Source: Veillonella sp. VA137
GTDB lineage: Bacteria; Bacillota; Negativicutes; Veillonellales; Veillonellaceae
Length of the DNA: 64,000 nucleotides
Reading direction: 5' to 3'
Assembly: GCF_003992015.1 (NCBI RefSeq)
Contig: NZ_RQVK01000003.1
Location: 1 to 64,000 of the forward strand
Positions 40,313 to 49,901 of this stretch are shown piece after piece (the stretch's first letter is position 1; each line of letters begins with the position of its first letter). The notes under the pieces were generated by a model that saw only the letters and a list, made by a program, of their open reading frames with translations, made no database searches and was not told the DNA's origin. A program made the position numbers and the translations under genes.

Positions 40313-40672
40313 TTAGCCTAAAACAACTAAAGCGTCGCCAGTTGCTACAGTTTGGTTAGCTGCTACGCGAACTTCAGCTACTGTTGCATCATGTGGAGCA
40401 TAGATTTCATTTTGCATTTTCATAGCTTCTAAAATGCAAAGAAGATCGCCTTTTTTAACTGCTTGACCAGCTGTAACTGCTACGGATAAGATTTTACCTG
40501 GCATTGGGCATTTTACTGTTTCTGCGCCTGCTGGAACTGGAGCTGCTGCTGGAGCTGCTTTAGGAGCTGGAGCTGCTGCTTTAGGAGCTGCTGCTACTGG
40601 AGCTGCGCCGCCAACTTCATTTACTTCTACTTCATAAACTGTACCGTTTACTGTAACATTGAACTTTTTCAT
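40313..40672 (-). CDS. mmdC: Methylmalonyl-CoA decarboxylase, gamma subunit (biotin carrier)
   Basis: 119 residues. Short N-terminal domain, an Ala/Pro-rich flexible linker (about residues 22-50), then a biotinyl domain with the biotinylated Lys85 in EAMKMQ. The linker swings carboxybiotin between MmdA and MmdB. It lies 59 bp after mmdE. Confidence 0.96.
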   Translation of the reverse strand: MKKFNVTVNGTVYEVEVNEVGGAAPVAAAPKAAAPAPKAAPAAAPVPAGAETVKCPMPGKILSVAVTAGQAVKKGDLLCILEAMKMQNEIYAPHDATVAEVRVAANQTVATGDALVVLG

Positions 40673-40731
40673 TATAACTTCCTCCTGAATTACCTATTTG
40701 TAATGAAACTTTTTCATAAGCTTAGATTAGC

Positions 40732-40896
40732 TTATAGGGCCTGTAAACGACTAGCTAGTCGCCAAGAATTAGACACTACTGGGCGAATGGATGCAATTTG
40801 ATTTTGCGAATAGCCCATAGCAACGATAGCACTGACAATAGCTGCTACAACTTCTGTTTCTTTGTTTGCAGCTTGTGCGTTGGTAGTCTTATTCAT
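40732..40896 (-). CDS. mmdE: Methylmalonyl-CoA decarboxylase, epsilon subunit
   Basis: A 54-residue protein, small enough to be missed by routine gene calling. It starts MNKTTNAQAANKE and contains EVVAAIVSAIVAMGYSQ followed by IASIRPVVSNSW, which matches the C-terminal part of MmdD (VVAAIVAAVCAMGYSKSQ) almost residue for residue. GGAGGAG precedes the ATG at good distance, and the gene falls exactly in the epsilon position of the Veillonella parvula mmdADECB order. It stabilises the complex. Confidence 0.92.
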   Translation of the reverse strand: MNKTTNAQAANKETEVVAAIVSAIVAMGYSQNQIASIRPVVSNSWRLASRLQAL

Positions 40897-40912
40897 TAAG
40901 TTCTCCTCCAAA

Positions 40913-41239
40913 CTATCTGGTTACATTCCTACCTAGCAGTCTACCGTCCAATTTCCAACCTGTGCTCACAATCGGTCTTACGGAAGCAATTTGTGATTTG
41001 GAATATCCCATCGCACATACTGCTGCCACAATGGCTGCAACCACTTCATCATGTTTTGTTGTGGTACTTGCCACACTAGGAGCTGTGGCTGATGGTACCT
41101 CTGCTACCTCAGCCTTAGTTGACTTTTTTTTTGTAGGATCTACTAGATAAATAATATGCATAAGCACGCCTAACAAAATTAGAACGGCGAATACAATTGT
41201 CATATTGATGGCCATAATTAGCCACGGATTATCTGTCAT
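40913..41239 (-). CDS. mmdD: Methylmalonyl-CoA decarboxylase, delta subunit
   Basis: 108 residues: one N-terminal membrane helix (about 7-30), an Ala/Pro/Thr linker, and a C-terminal segment homologous to the whole of MmdE. It anchors the carboxyltransferase and biotin carrier to the membrane. It starts 80 bp after mmdA and is followed after 16 bp by mmdE. Confidence 0.95.
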   Translation of the reverse strand: MTDNPWLIMAINMTIVFAVLILLGVLMHIIYLVDPTKKKSTKAEVAEVPSATAPSVASTTTKHDEVVAAIVAAVCAMGYSKSQIASVRPIVSTGWKLDGRLLGRNVTR

Positions 41240-41319
41240 ACTTTCACCTCATTAATAGAGAACCATGATAGTAGAATCATGCAAGAAGCAAAGTGTGTAG
41301 TATGCCTCTAGGAAATAGT

Positions 41320-42849
41320 TTATAGAGGGATATTACCGTGTTTTTTCGGAGCACGGGTTTCGCGTTTACTTGCCAACATTGCTAATGCATTGATGATAGC
41401 AGGTCGAGTATGTTTAGGTTCAATTACCACGTCAACGAATCCACGTTCAGCAGCTTTGTATGGAGTTGCAAACTCTTCTACGTATTTAGCTGTTTTTTCA
41501 TCTTTATCTTCATCGCGTTTGAAAATAATGTTCGCTGCACCAGCAGGTCCCATTACAGCAATTTCAGATGTAGGCCATGCATACACTTGGTCTGCACCCA
41601 AATCTTGGGAACACATTGCAAGGTAAGATCCACCATATGCTTTACGAGTGATAACAGTAATTTTAGGTACTGTTGCTTCAGAGTAAGCATATAACATTTT
41701 CGCACCGTGACGAATGATGCCGCCCCATTCTTGGTTTGTGCCCGGTAGGAAGCCCGGTACGTCAACGAAGTTTACAACAGGGATATTGAAAGCATCGCAG
41801 AAACGGATAAAGCGGGAAGATTTGTCAGATGCATTGATATCTAAGCAACCTGCCATTACGCGTGGTTGGTTAGCAATGATACCTACGCTTTGTCCAGCAA
41901 AACGTGCGAAACATGTAATGATATTTTGTGCGTAGTGTGGTTGTACTTCATAGTATTCACCATTATCTACTGTTGCACGAATCACATCAAACATGTCGTA
42001 AGGCATATTTGGATTATCTGGAAGTAAAGTATTTAAACCTTCATCTTCACGAGCTGGGTCATCACCAGTGTCAACTAATGGAGTATCTTCCATATTGTTA
42101 CTTGGTAAGAAGCTCAACAAGTAACGAATTTGTGCTAAGCAATCATCTTCGTTTTCTGTTGCAAAGTGAGCTACACCAGATACACTGTTATGAGCCATTG
42201 CACCACCAAGATCTTCTGCTGTTACTTCTTCTGCTGTTACAGATTTGATAACTGCTGGACCAGTGATGAACATTTGAGATGTATGTTTAACCATGTAAAT
42301 GAAGTCAGTTAATGCTGGAGAGTATACCGCACCACCTGCACATGGTCCCATGATAACGGAAATTTGTGGGATAACGCCAGAAGCGTTAGTGTTTTCAAAG
42401 AAGATTTTACCGTAGCCAGCTAATGCGTCTACTGCTTCTTGAATACGAGCTCCACCGGAGTCATTGATGCCGATAATAGGAGCGCCCATTTTCATTGCCA
42501 TACGTTGTGCTTTAACGATTTTAGCAGCATGCATTTCCCCAAGGGAACCACCTTCTACTGTAAAATCTTGAGCAAAAGCAAATACCAAACGTCCGTCGAT
42601 AGTGCCGTAACCAGTCACTACGCCTTCACCTGGTAATTCTTTTTTCTCTTGACCGAAGTTCACACAACGATGTTTAACGAATTGATCTAATTCAACAAAG
42701 CTATTTTCGTCGAATAATTTTTCAATACGTTCACGAGCTGTATATTTACCGCTCGCATGTTGTTTTTCTACGCGTTTTTCACCGCCACCTTGTTTAACAG
42801 TGGACAGCTTTTTGTGCAATAATTCAATTTTTTCCTGAACCGTTGCCAT
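41320..42849 (-). CDS. mmdA: Methylmalonyl-CoA decarboxylase, alpha subunit (carboxyltransferase)
   Basis: 509 residues, crotonase-fold carboxyltransferase with N- and C-terminal halves. It moves the carboxyl of (S)-methylmalonyl-CoA to biotin on MmdC. Motifs include [29 protein letters not shown] with the oxyanion glycines, and the second-half [29 protein letters not shown] before the ATG. First of the decarboxylase genes, 36 bp after the epimerase. Confidence 0.97.
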   Translation of the reverse strand: MATVQEKIELLHKKLSTVKQGGGEKRVEKQHASGKYTARERIEKLFDENSFVELDQFVKHRCVNFGQEKKELPGEGVVTGYGTIDGRLVFAFAQDFTVEGGSLGEMHAAKIVKAQRMAMKMGAPIIGINDSGGARIQEAVDALAGYGKIFFENTNASGVIPQISVIMGPCAGGAVYSPALTDFIYMVKHTSQMFITGPAVIKSVTAEEVTAEDLGGAMAHNSVSGVAHFATENEDDCLAQIRYLLSFLPSNNMEDTPLVDTGDDPAREDEGLNTLLPDNPNMPYDMFDVIRATVDNGEYYEVQPHYAQNIITCFARFAGQSVGIIANQPRVMAGCLDINASDKSSRFIRFCDAFNIPVVNFVDVPGFLPGTNQEWGGIIRHGAKMLYAYSEATVPKITVITRKAYGGSYLAMCSQDLGADQVYAWPTSEIAVMGPAGAANIIFKRDEDKDEKTAKYVEEFATPYKAAERGFVDVVIEPKHTRPAIINALAMLASKRETRAPKKHGNIPL

Positions 42850-42885
42850 TTTACACCTCCATAGAATAATTACGGATATAGTTTA

Positions 42886-43308
42886 TTATTTCATACGTTG
42901 GCAAAGTTCTAATAAAACACCGCCAGTAGCTTTTGGATGAAGGAATGCAATTGCAGATCCACCAGCACCATAGCGAGGTTCTTCGTCGATTAATTGAACA
43001 CCTTTTGCTTTTAAGTCAGCAATCGCTGCTTTGATGTCATCAACGCGAAGTGCTACGTGTTGGATACCATTACGGCCACCATTTTTTTCGATGAAACGAC
43101 CGATAGGGCCATCTGGAGTTGTAGATTCTAAGAACTCAAGTTCAGCATCACCGCAAGGGAAAAAGCTTACTTTTACTTTTTGCTCTTCAACTACTTCATC
43201 TTCTGGTAGATGTTCCATACCAAGTGCGTTTTTATAAAACTCTTTTGTTGCTGCCAAGTCAGATACACCGATACCGATGTGGTCTACTTGTAATACTTTG
43301 AATGCCAT
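42886..43308 (-). CDS. mce: Methylmalonyl-CoA epimerase
   Basis: 140 residues, vicinal-oxygen-chelate fold of two beta-alpha-beta-beta-beta repeats. Metal ligands: His10 in VDHIGIGV, the central His in NGIQHVALRV, and the C-terminal Glu in GVLLELCQ. It interconverts (R)- and (S)-methylmalonyl-CoA, linking the mutase to the decarboxylase, and sits between their genes. A 101-bp gap separates it from the upstream meaB. Confidence 0.96.
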   Translation of the reverse strand: MAFKVLQVDHIGIGVSDLAATKEFYKNALGMEHLPEDEVVEEQKVKVSFFPCGDAELEFLESTTPDGPIGRFIEKNGGRNGIQHVALRVDDIKAAIADLKAKGVQLIDEEPRYGAGGSAIAFLHPKATGGVLLELCQRMK

Positions 43309-43409
43309 AATAACTCTCCTTTCAAATGAGCTGCAACTCGAAAGTGATTTTTGTCATCTTTCGATTACTTATATGATACCACGATATTAGATTTTTATCA
43401 TTCTTTTTA

Positions 43410-44351
43410 TTATCTTTTTAAGGACTTTTCTAATACCGAGTTAACAACACTATAAGGGTCATTAGTTCTATTATTAACAGCTGCTACATCTTGTTTGAAA
43501 GCGTCGCTTTCAACCACATGTTCATGAACATAACGCATAATTTGCTCATTGATCATCGCTACTAGTTCATCATGCGTACGTTCTGCACGGCGAGCTGCTA
43601 ATTCTCCACTATCTTCAAGATATTCAAAGTGTTCATCTAGTGCTTCCACTAATTCATCAACACCTTCATCTTTACTAGCGATAGTTCTCTTAATTGGTGG
43701 TCTCCAATCAAGTTCACGAGAATCTAAGTCTAGCATCATTTCAATTTCAACATTAAGCTTATCACAGCCATCGCGATCTGCTTTATTGATAGCGAATACA
43801 TCGCCAATCTCTAAAATACCCGCTTTGATTGCTTGGATATCATCACCTAAACCTGGTACCAATACAACCAATGTAGTATCTGCATTTTTAACGATATCTA
43901 CTTCAGATTGTCCAACACCTACGGTTTCGATGATAACAAGATCCATGCCAAATGCATCCATTAATTTAACAACATCTGCTGTTTTTTTAGATAATCCACC
44001 TAGGCTACCACGTGTACCCATACTACGGATAAATACATTTTCATTTAATGTCAAATCATTCATCCGAATACGGTCACCTAAAATAGCACCACCTGAGAAT
44101 GGACTGGTTGGGTCAACAGCAACGATGCCGATTCTCTTACCTTGTTCTAGATAATGCTTAACCACTTTATCTGTCAATGTACTTTTACCAGCCCCTGGAG
44201 CACCTGTGATACCCAAGATACGAGCCTTACCAGTACGTGGATAGATAGATTTCATAATGTCGATCGCATTATCGTATTCATTTTCTACAGCCGTAATCGA
44301 CCGAGCCAAAGCAAGACGAGAACCTTCTAATAGTTCTTTGATTAAATCCAT
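43410..44351 (-). CDS. meaB: Methylmalonyl-CoA mutase-associated GTPase MeaB (second copy)
   Basis: 313 residues, G3E GTPase: P-loop GAPGAGKST, DPTSPFSGGAILGDRIRM, ETVGVGQSE and NKADRDG. It lacks the N-terminal extension of the copy at 24197. Start at 44351 (MDLIKELLEG); the upstream in-frame ATG lies in the loop of a hairpin (44380-44409) and is less likely. Located directly after the split mutase genes and presumably dedicated to them. Confidence 0.93.
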   Translation of the reverse strand: MDLIKELLEGSRLALARSITAVENEYDNAIDIMKSIYPRTGKARILGITGAPGAGKSTLTDKVVKHYLEQGKRIGIVAVDPTSPFSGGAILGDRIRMNDLTLNENVFIRSMGTRGSLGGLSKKTADVVKLMDAFGMDLVIIETVGVGQSEVDIVKNADTTLVVLVPGLGDDIQAIKAGILEIGDVFAINKADRDGCDKLNVEIEMMLDLDSRELDWRPPIKRTIASKDEGVDELVEALDEHFEYLEDSGELAARRAERTHDELVAMINEQIMRYVHEHVVESDAFKQDVAAVNNRTNDPYSVVNSVLEKSLKR

Positions 44352-44379
44352 ATTGTCACCGTCCCAATTATATATACGT

Positions 44380-44409
44380 CTAGGCTCGAACATACATGCC
44401 CGAGCCTAG
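44380..44409. repeat. Hairpin between mutase B12 subunit and meaB
   Basis: CTAGGCTCG (44380-44388) and CGAGCCTAG (44401-44409), perfect 9-bp stem and 12-base loop. No T run; possibly an RNA processing or stability element adjusting MeaB levels within the operon. Confidence 0.5.
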
Positions 44410-44419
44410 CTCAAGTATA

Positions 44420-44815
44420 TTATTTTACGTTAGCTTTGATGAATTCAATTACATCAGCTGTTGGAGTGCCTGGTGTGAATACTGCGGATACGCCAGCTTC
44501 TTTTAAGCCAGGGATATCAGCGTCAGGAATAACGCCACCGCCAACTACTAATACATCGCCCATGCCTTTTTCTTTAAGCATTTCAACGATTTTAGGGAAC
44601 AATGTGTTGTGCGCGCCAGAAAGAAGAGATAACGCAACTACGTTAACGTCTTCAGAAAGAGCAGCTTCAACGATTTGTTCTGGAGTTTGACGAAGACCTG
44701 TGTAGATAACTTCGAAACCAGCATCGCGAAGTGCGCGTGCTACTACTTTTGCACCACGGTCATGACCATCAAGACCTGGTTTTGCTACGATTACTCTGAT
44801 ACGTTTTTCTGCCAT
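44420..44815 (-). CDS. Methylmalonyl-CoA mutase, separate cobalamin-binding subunit
   Basis: 131 residues, a stand-alone B12-binding domain. DGHDRG supplies the His that displaces dimethylbenzimidazole; [13 protein letters not shown] and VVGGGVIPD complete the cofactor pocket. It pairs with the 548-residue catalytic subunit just upstream (30-bp gap). This split arrangement is typical of archaeal and some bacterial mutases, unlike the fused MutB at 25509. Confidence 0.95.
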   Translation of the reverse strand: MAEKRIRVIVAKPGLDGHDRGAKVVARALRDAGFEVIYTGLRQTPEQIVEAALSEDVNVVALSLLSGAHNTLFPKIVEMLKEKGMGDVLVVGGGVIPDADIPGLKEAGVSAVFTPGTPTADVIEFIKANVK

Positions 44816-44845
44816 GATGTTATACCTCCAAATAGGTTCGATTAA

Positions 44846-46492
44846 TTATAGTGTGGAATGAGCTTGGTATTCACCGAATACGCCGCGCAATACGTTACAA
44901 ATTTCACCTAATGTAGCATATGTTTTAACGGCAGCCAAGATTAATGGCATCAAGTTTACAGATTCATCTTCTGCACCAGCTTTTAATGCTGCTAATGCTG
45001 CATCAACTGCTGCTTGATCACGGTCTGCACGAACTTGTTGTGTTTTCTTGGATTGGTTGATACCTACAGAAGCATCGATGCGAAGAAGACCTTCAACTGG
45101 TTTTTCCTCAACTTGGAATTTGTTAACACCTACGATTGTACGAAGGCCAGATTCCACTTCCATTTGCCATTTATAAGCAGACTCTTGGATTTCTTTTTGG
45201 ATGTAACCTTTTTCGATTGCTTCAACAGCGCCACCCATTTCATCGATTTTTTGGATGTATGCTTTAGCTTCTTCATAGATAGCATTAGTCATAGCTTCTA
45301 CATAGTAAGAACCACCCAATGGGTCAACTACGTCAGCTAAACCGGATTCGTAAGCAACGATTTGTTGAGTACGAAGAGCGATTTGTACAGATGCTTCAGT
45401 TGGAAGAGCCAATGCTTCGTCACGAGAGTTAGTATGTAAGGATTGAGTACCACCCATTACAGCAGCTGCAGTTTGAAGAGCAACACGAACGATGTTGTTG
45501 TCAACTTGTTGTGCAGTCAACATAGAACCAGCTGTTTGAGTATGTACACGTAACATCATGGATTTAGGTTTTTTAGCACCAAAACGTTCTTTCAAGATAT
45601 GTGCCCATAGACGACGGGATGCACGGAATTTCGCAACTTCTTCTAATACGTTGTTGTGTGCGTTCCAGAAGAAGGATAAACGACCTGCAAAATCGTCAAC
45701 TTCCAAGCCAGCTTTAAGAGCTGCTTCGATGTATGCAATACCATCAGCAATTGTGAAAGCGATTTCTTGCGCAGCAGTGGAACCAGCTTCACGAATATGG
45801 TAACCGGAGATGGAGATAGTATTCCATTTTGGCACATATTGAGAGCAATATTCGAAAATATTAGTGATCAAACGCATGGATGGTTTTGGAGGGAAGATGT
45901 AAGTTCCGCGAGCTGCGTACTCTTTCAAAATATCATTTTGAATTGTACCGCGAAGTTCAGTGGAAGGTACACCTTGTTTTTCAGCAACTGCAATGTACAT
46001 AGCAAGAAGTACAGATGCAGGAGCGTTGATTGTCATAGAAGTGGAAACTTTACCTAAGTCGATACCTTGGAACAAGATTTCCATATCTTTTAAGGAGTCA
46101 ATCGCAACACCTACTTTACCAACTTCGCCTTCAGCCATAGCGTCGTCAGAGTCATAACCGATTTGTGTTGGTAAGTCGAATGCGCAAGAAAGACCTGTTG
46201 CACCGGACTCGATTAAGTAACGGTAACGTTTGTTGGACTCTTCAGCAGTTGCGAAACCAGCATACATACGCATTGTCCAGAAACGGCCACGGTACATAGT
46301 AGGTTGCACACCACGAGTATAAGGATAGAATCCTGGGAATCCAAGATCACGTTCATAATCAAAACCTTCTAAATCAAGCGGTGTGTATACCGGTTGTTCT
46401 GGTAAGTTTTGACGAGCAGGTACTTTCTCACAGTTTTTAGCGTACGCTGCATCATATTCAGCAAGTTTGGCTTTTAAGTTGTCATTAGCCAT
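44846..46492 (-). CDS. Methylmalonyl-CoA mutase, catalytic subunit (split type)
   Basis: 548 residues, TIM-barrel mutase domain without a B12 domain. The residues matching MutB Tyr89 (MRMYAGFA) and Arg207 ([12 protein letters not shown]) are both kept, indicating methylmalonyl-CoA/succinyl-CoA specificity; isobutyryl-CoA mutases have Phe and Gln there. Of three close ATG codons, the one at 46492 has AGGAGG at proper spacing. It follows the CoA-transferase by about 20 bp. With the small B12 subunit it makes methylmalonyl-CoA from succinyl-CoA. Confidence 0.95.
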   Translation of the reverse strand: MANDNLKAKLAEYDAAYAKNCEKVPARQNLPEQPVYTPLDLEGFDYERDLGFPGFYPYTRGVQPTMYRGRFWTMRMYAGFATAEESNKRYRYLIESGATGLSCAFDLPTQIGYDSDDAMAEGEVGKVGVAIDSLKDMEILFQGIDLGKVSTSMTINAPASVLLAMYIAVAEKQGVPSTELRGTIQNDILKEYAARGTYIFPPKPSMRLITNIFEYCSQYVPKWNTISISGYHIREAGSTAAQEIAFTIADGIAYIEAALKAGLEVDDFAGRLSFFWNAHNNVLEEVAKFRASRRLWAHILKERFGAKKPKSMMLRVHTQTAGSMLTAQQVDNNIVRVALQTAAAVMGGTQSLHTNSRDEALALPTEASVQIALRTQQIVAYESGLADVVDPLGGSYYVEAMTNAIYEEAKAYIQKIDEMGGAVEAIEKGYIQKEIQESAYKWQMEVESGLRTIVGVNKFQVEEKPVEGLLRIDASVGINQSKKTQQVRADRDQAAVDAALAALKAGAEDESVNLMPLILAAVKTYATLGEICNVLRGVFGEYQAHSTL

Positions 46493-46513
46493 GTTCATCA
46501 TCCTCCTATAAAA

Positions 46514-48022
46514 TTAACCTTGTTTTTTCATGCTTCCTGTTTCAGTGAAGCGTTTATGCCAAGAAAGAGCTTCATCTAATAAGATAGGTGTATGGGCGCC
46601 ATTTGTCTTTTCAATAGCTCTTTCGAGGTAGTTAAGTAATTCTTGTTTGTAGTCTGGGTGAGCACAGTTTTCAATGATTTTGTATGCTCTTTCAATTGGA
46701 GCCAAACCACGAACATCGGCAATACCTTGTTCTGTACAGAATACTTGTACATCATGTTCTGTATGGTCAATGTGAGATACAAAAGGAACGATGGAGCTGA
46801 TATCTCCGCCTTTTGCTACAGAGTTCGTACAGAAAATGGAGATATAACCATTTCGAGTGAAGTCCCCGGAACCACCGATACCATTCATCATTTTGCTACC
46901 CATAATGTGAGTAGAGTTTACATTACCGAAGATATCGAACTCGATTGCTGTATTCATAGTGATTACACCAAGTCTACGAGCTAAACCAGGGTTATTGGAA
47001 ATCTCTTGCGGACGCAATAGAATGTGTTTACTGTATTTGTCGATATTGTCATAGAAGCGTTTCAATCCATCTGGAGATGGGGACAATGCTGTACCAGAGC
47101 AATCTGTTACTTTACCTGCATCAATTAAATCCAACATGCCATCTTGGATAACTTCAGTGAAAATAGATAAGTTTGTGAAAGGACCTTCTGCCAAACCTGA
47201 TACAACTGCATTCGCTACAGAACCTACGCCAGATTGTAATGGCAACAAGTTTTCAGGTAAGCGACCTGCTTTTACCTCTTCTAAGAAGAAGTTAATCAAA
47301 TGTTGACTCATCGCTTTTGCATCATCATCGATTGGTGCTAGTGGACGAGTTGTGTCAGGTACATCACATGGAACGATAGCTACGATTTTCGCAGGATCAC
47401 ATGGGATGTAATCTGTTCCGATACGATCGCCAGCCGCTTTGATCGGGAATGGCTCACGGTATGGAGGATCTTGTGGTTCATAGATATCGTGCATACCTAC
47501 CAAGGACATTGGTTGAGATACGTTTACTTCTACGATAACTTTTTTAGCTTGACTCACAAATGTTGGAGAGTTACCAACGGATGTACTAGGAACGATACCA
47601 CCATCTTCACGGATGCAAACCGCTTCAATGATAGCTACGTCAGTGTCACCGAAGAAACCATAACGGATTTGTTGAGCCATTTGGCTAAGGTGCATATCAA
47701 TATAACGAATTTTTTGGCTATTCAAAGCTTTGCGAGTATCGTTATTTGTTTGATATGGGAAGCGACGACGAATACCGTTTACACGAGTTAATGCTCCGTC
47801 TGCTTCATCACCAACTGATGCACCAGTCCAAAGATCAATTTGGAAAGGATCTGATTCCATGCGTTTTGCTAGAGCCAATGGCACTGCTTTAGGGTAACCA
47901 GATGGTGTAAAACCACTGATACCTACATGGTCTCCTGGATTAATCAATTTAGCTGCTTCTTCTGCTGTAGTAATTTTTGCTTGCAACGCTGCGCCTTGCA
48001 CGCGATCTAAAATGTCGATCAT
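46514..48022 (-). CDS. scpC: Succinate/propionate CoA-transferase
   Basis: 502 residues, acetyl-CoA hydrolase/transferase (Cat1) family. The catalytic Glu is in IFTEVIQDGM (about residue 289); glycine-rich NGIGGSGDFTRNG near residue 390 lines the CoA site. In this operon it most likely moves CoA from propionyl-CoA to succinate, closing the succinate decarboxylation cycle; acetate could also be used. First gene of the ten-gene operon down to mmdB; promoter at 48188-48216. Confidence 0.93.
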   Translation of the reverse strand: MIDILDRVQGAALQAKITTAEEAAKLINPGDHVGISGFTPSGYPKAVPLALAKRMESDPFQIDLWTGASVGDEADGALTRVNGIRRRFPYQTNNDTRKALNSQKIRYIDMHLSQMAQQIRYGFFGDTDVAIIEAVCIREDGGIVPSTSVGNSPTFVSQAKKVIVEVNVSQPMSLVGMHDIYEPQDPPYREPFPIKAAGDRIGTDYIPCDPAKIVAIVPCDVPDTTRPLAPIDDDAKAMSQHLINFFLEEVKAGRLPENLLPLQSGVGSVANAVVSGLAEGPFTNLSIFTEVIQDGMLDLIDAGKVTDCSGTALSPSPDGLKRFYDNIDKYSKHILLRPQEISNNPGLARRLGVITMNTAIEFDIFGNVNSTHIMGSKMMNGIGGSGDFTRNGYISIFCTNSVAKGGDISSIVPFVSHIDHTEHDVQVFCTEQGIADVRGLAPIERAYKIIENCAHPDYKQELLNYLERAIEKTNGAHTPILLDEALSWHKRFTETGSMKKQG

Positions 48023-48187
48023 ACTACCATCTCCTTTAGTTTGAATGACTTATTCAGCTATCTAACAATCACACTATACATTCAATTCTTTTATTTCTAT
48101 TATGAAAGAAATTTCTTACTTACAAAACTGCTAAAGAAATATAAGATTAAATATCTACTCAAAGTGTGACATTTGTTAATTCCCATA

Positions 48188-48216
48188 AATACTACTCATT
48201 TTTCTTATTATTGTCA
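48188..48216 (-). promoter_or_regulatory. Promoter of the scpC-mmdB operon
   Basis: Minus strand -35 TTGACA (48211-48216), 17-bp spacer, -10 TAGTAT (48188-48193). Confidence 0.75.
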
Positions 48217-48398
48217 ACCATATATGCAAATATATGCATAATAGGCATACAGAACAGATAAATCCAATGCGAGTATAACTTTTTGTTATACCCTTTATCT
48301 ACCTATATCTATAAATGTTGGTGTAGTACAACTTTTTTCGATATTTCAACTCTTATGCATACACTCTATTTATGTTTATGCATTTCTATGTGTTATAT

Positions 48399-48420
48399 TA
48401 TTCATAACTAACAGTTATTT
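48399..48420. promoter_or_regulatory. LysR-type dyad, site 2
   Basis: Core ATAACTAACAGTTAT (48404-48418) is a perfect dyad with a 3-bp centre and fits T-N11-A. The 22-bp stretch matches 30516-30537 at 21 positions. Confidence 0.5.
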
Positions 48421-48650
48421 GCTTTTATTATTTTTTGTTATATCCCAAATCATATTTCTTAATCCGCTTCATAGTCTGCGTTAAAACTATATCACCTGTG
48501 ATAGGTTCACACTTTATTTCTTAACCTTACTGCCAAGAAATACTCTCTTATAATTGGCAGCTCAGCATTCTCATTCATCTATAGTCATTGATATATGTAA
48601 ATATTGTTATAGTCCTCATACAATCTAAATACAATGATTACCACATATAA

Positions 48651-48690
48651 AAAGTATAGAGATTGTCATAAGACCTTCTCTATACTTTTA
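48651..48690 (-). terminator. Terminator of folC/O-antigen-ligase-like genes
   Basis: AAAGTATAGAGA with TCTCTATACTTT, followed by an A/T-rich run, just past the stop at 48696. Confidence 0.8.
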
Positions 48691-48695
48691 ATTTT

Positions 48696-49901
48696 TTATA
48701 TTGTTTTTTTATTTCGTATGACACTCATAGAAAAGCCTAATAGTTGCCACAAGACCATACTTACTTGCTGGCTATATAAAGCATGATCAAAGAGACCGCT
48801 TACCAAAACAACTACGGTGATTAAGGTCATACTATAGCGATATGGAATGGAAAGGCACTTTTGTTTTTGTACATTTCTACTATGCCCTAGCAATATTGCT
48901 AACAACAAGCACAAGGAAATGGGGCCCGTTTCTGCAGCCACTTGCAAATACAAATTATGAGCATGATAGATTATGACCGTTGGATCTTGGATAAAGTAAT
49001 TATAGTCTGGATAGGTCATCCAAAACGCATCCCAACCAATACCAAAGACAGGAAAATCTTCTATCATGTACATAGTACTATCCCACAATGCCCACCGAAG
49101 CATGACCGATGTATCTTGCCCACTAAAAAGGGACCATAATCGACTGGATACTTCCCCATGGTAAAAGAATAACACTAACGGCACTACTAGAAGAGCATAT
49201 AATAATCTTCGCTCTACACAAATACCTGCTACAAATACAACAATAGCCAAACTAAGCCACATGCCTCTCGAATAGGTAAGAACAAGGCATAATAGCATAA
49301 ATACGACAGCTAATGCCATGTAAGCAAAGCGTTTCCAATCTTTAGCTTTCAATACCTGTATCGTTCCTAATCCACCAATGGACAGGACAAACAATAAATA
49401 CTCACCCAATAAATTAGGGTTCTGTAACGTCCCATACATGCGCCGCATGAGTCCTGGAAAATAAACATTATCCACCCATTCATGAATATGTTCCGGAGTC
49501 ATATAAAAATACTGATATCCCGCACCTAAGCACACGAGAACTCCAGTCATACAAAATAAGGACAAAAACGTTTTCTGCCGTCTTTCAGTATCTATATAAT
49601 ATGTCATCAACCAATAGATACTGCCATACATACCTATATGGTAGAACCAGCTCATAGCCGACCATTGTATATTCATGGAATTAACGATAGAAATTCCTGT
49701 CCAAAGAATAAATCCCAGAACTGCCCATTGTAGCCAATGTAAGGCCCCAGAAAATCGTTGCCTATCAAATAGCAATGCCAATATCCCCGCCACAAGGACA
49801 AGAATATTGCCTCCTATAGGTAATAAGGGAATACACACCGTTGCTCCATAGAGTAGATAGACTATCCACTGATCTATAGATAGTCTACGTAGGGCATCCA
49901 T
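48696..49901 (-). CDS. O-antigen ligase/polymerase-like membrane protein (Wzy_C family)
   Basis: 401 residues with about 11 membrane segments and one long extracytoplasmic loop holding YGTLQNPNLLGEYLL and IGWDAFWMTYPDY...IIYHAHNLYLQVAAETG. The HNLYLQ...ETG signature is that of the O-antigen ligase (WaaL)/polymerase group, which join lipid-linked sugar chains; this fits a diderm such as Veillonella. I prefer the start at 49901, whose ATG overlaps the folC stop (TAATG), over the ATG 27 bases upstream. Acceptor and sugar unknown. Confidence 0.88.
   Translation of the reverse strand: MDALRRLSIDQWIVYLLYGATVCIPLLPIGGNILVLVAGILALLFDRQRFSGALHWLQWAVLGFILWTGISIVNSMNIQWSAMSWFYHIGMYGSIYWLMTYYIDTERRQKTFLSLFCMTGVLVCLGAGYQYFYMTPEHIHEWVDNVYFPGLMRRMYGTLQNPNLLGEYLLFVLSIGGLGTIQVLKAKDWKRFAYMALAVVFMLLCLVLTYSRGMWLSLAIVVFVAGICVERRLLYALLVVPLVLFFYHGEVSSRLWSLFSGQDTSVMLRWALWDSTMYMIEDFPVFGIGWDAFWMTYPDYNYFIQDPTVIIYHAHNLYLQVAAETGPISLCLLLAILLGHSRNVQKQKCLSIPYRYSMTLITVVVLVSGLFDHALYSQQVSMVLWQLLGFSMSVIRNKKTI

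Larger units (their letters stand above)
48023..48695. other. Upstream region of the methylmalonyl-CoA operon, 673 bp
   Basis: AT-rich, no gene. Contains the promoter (48188-48216), about 160 nt of leader, several TATGCAT-type words (around 48223-48253, 48353 and 48376), the dyad site 2 (48399-48420) about 190 bp upstream of the -35, and the terminator of the next gene (48651-48690). Confidence 0.6.

Noticed and set aside
43549-44154. 201-codon plus-strand frame opposite meaB
   Set aside because: Ser/Thr-rich reverse-frame shadow of the GTPase gene with no start signals.
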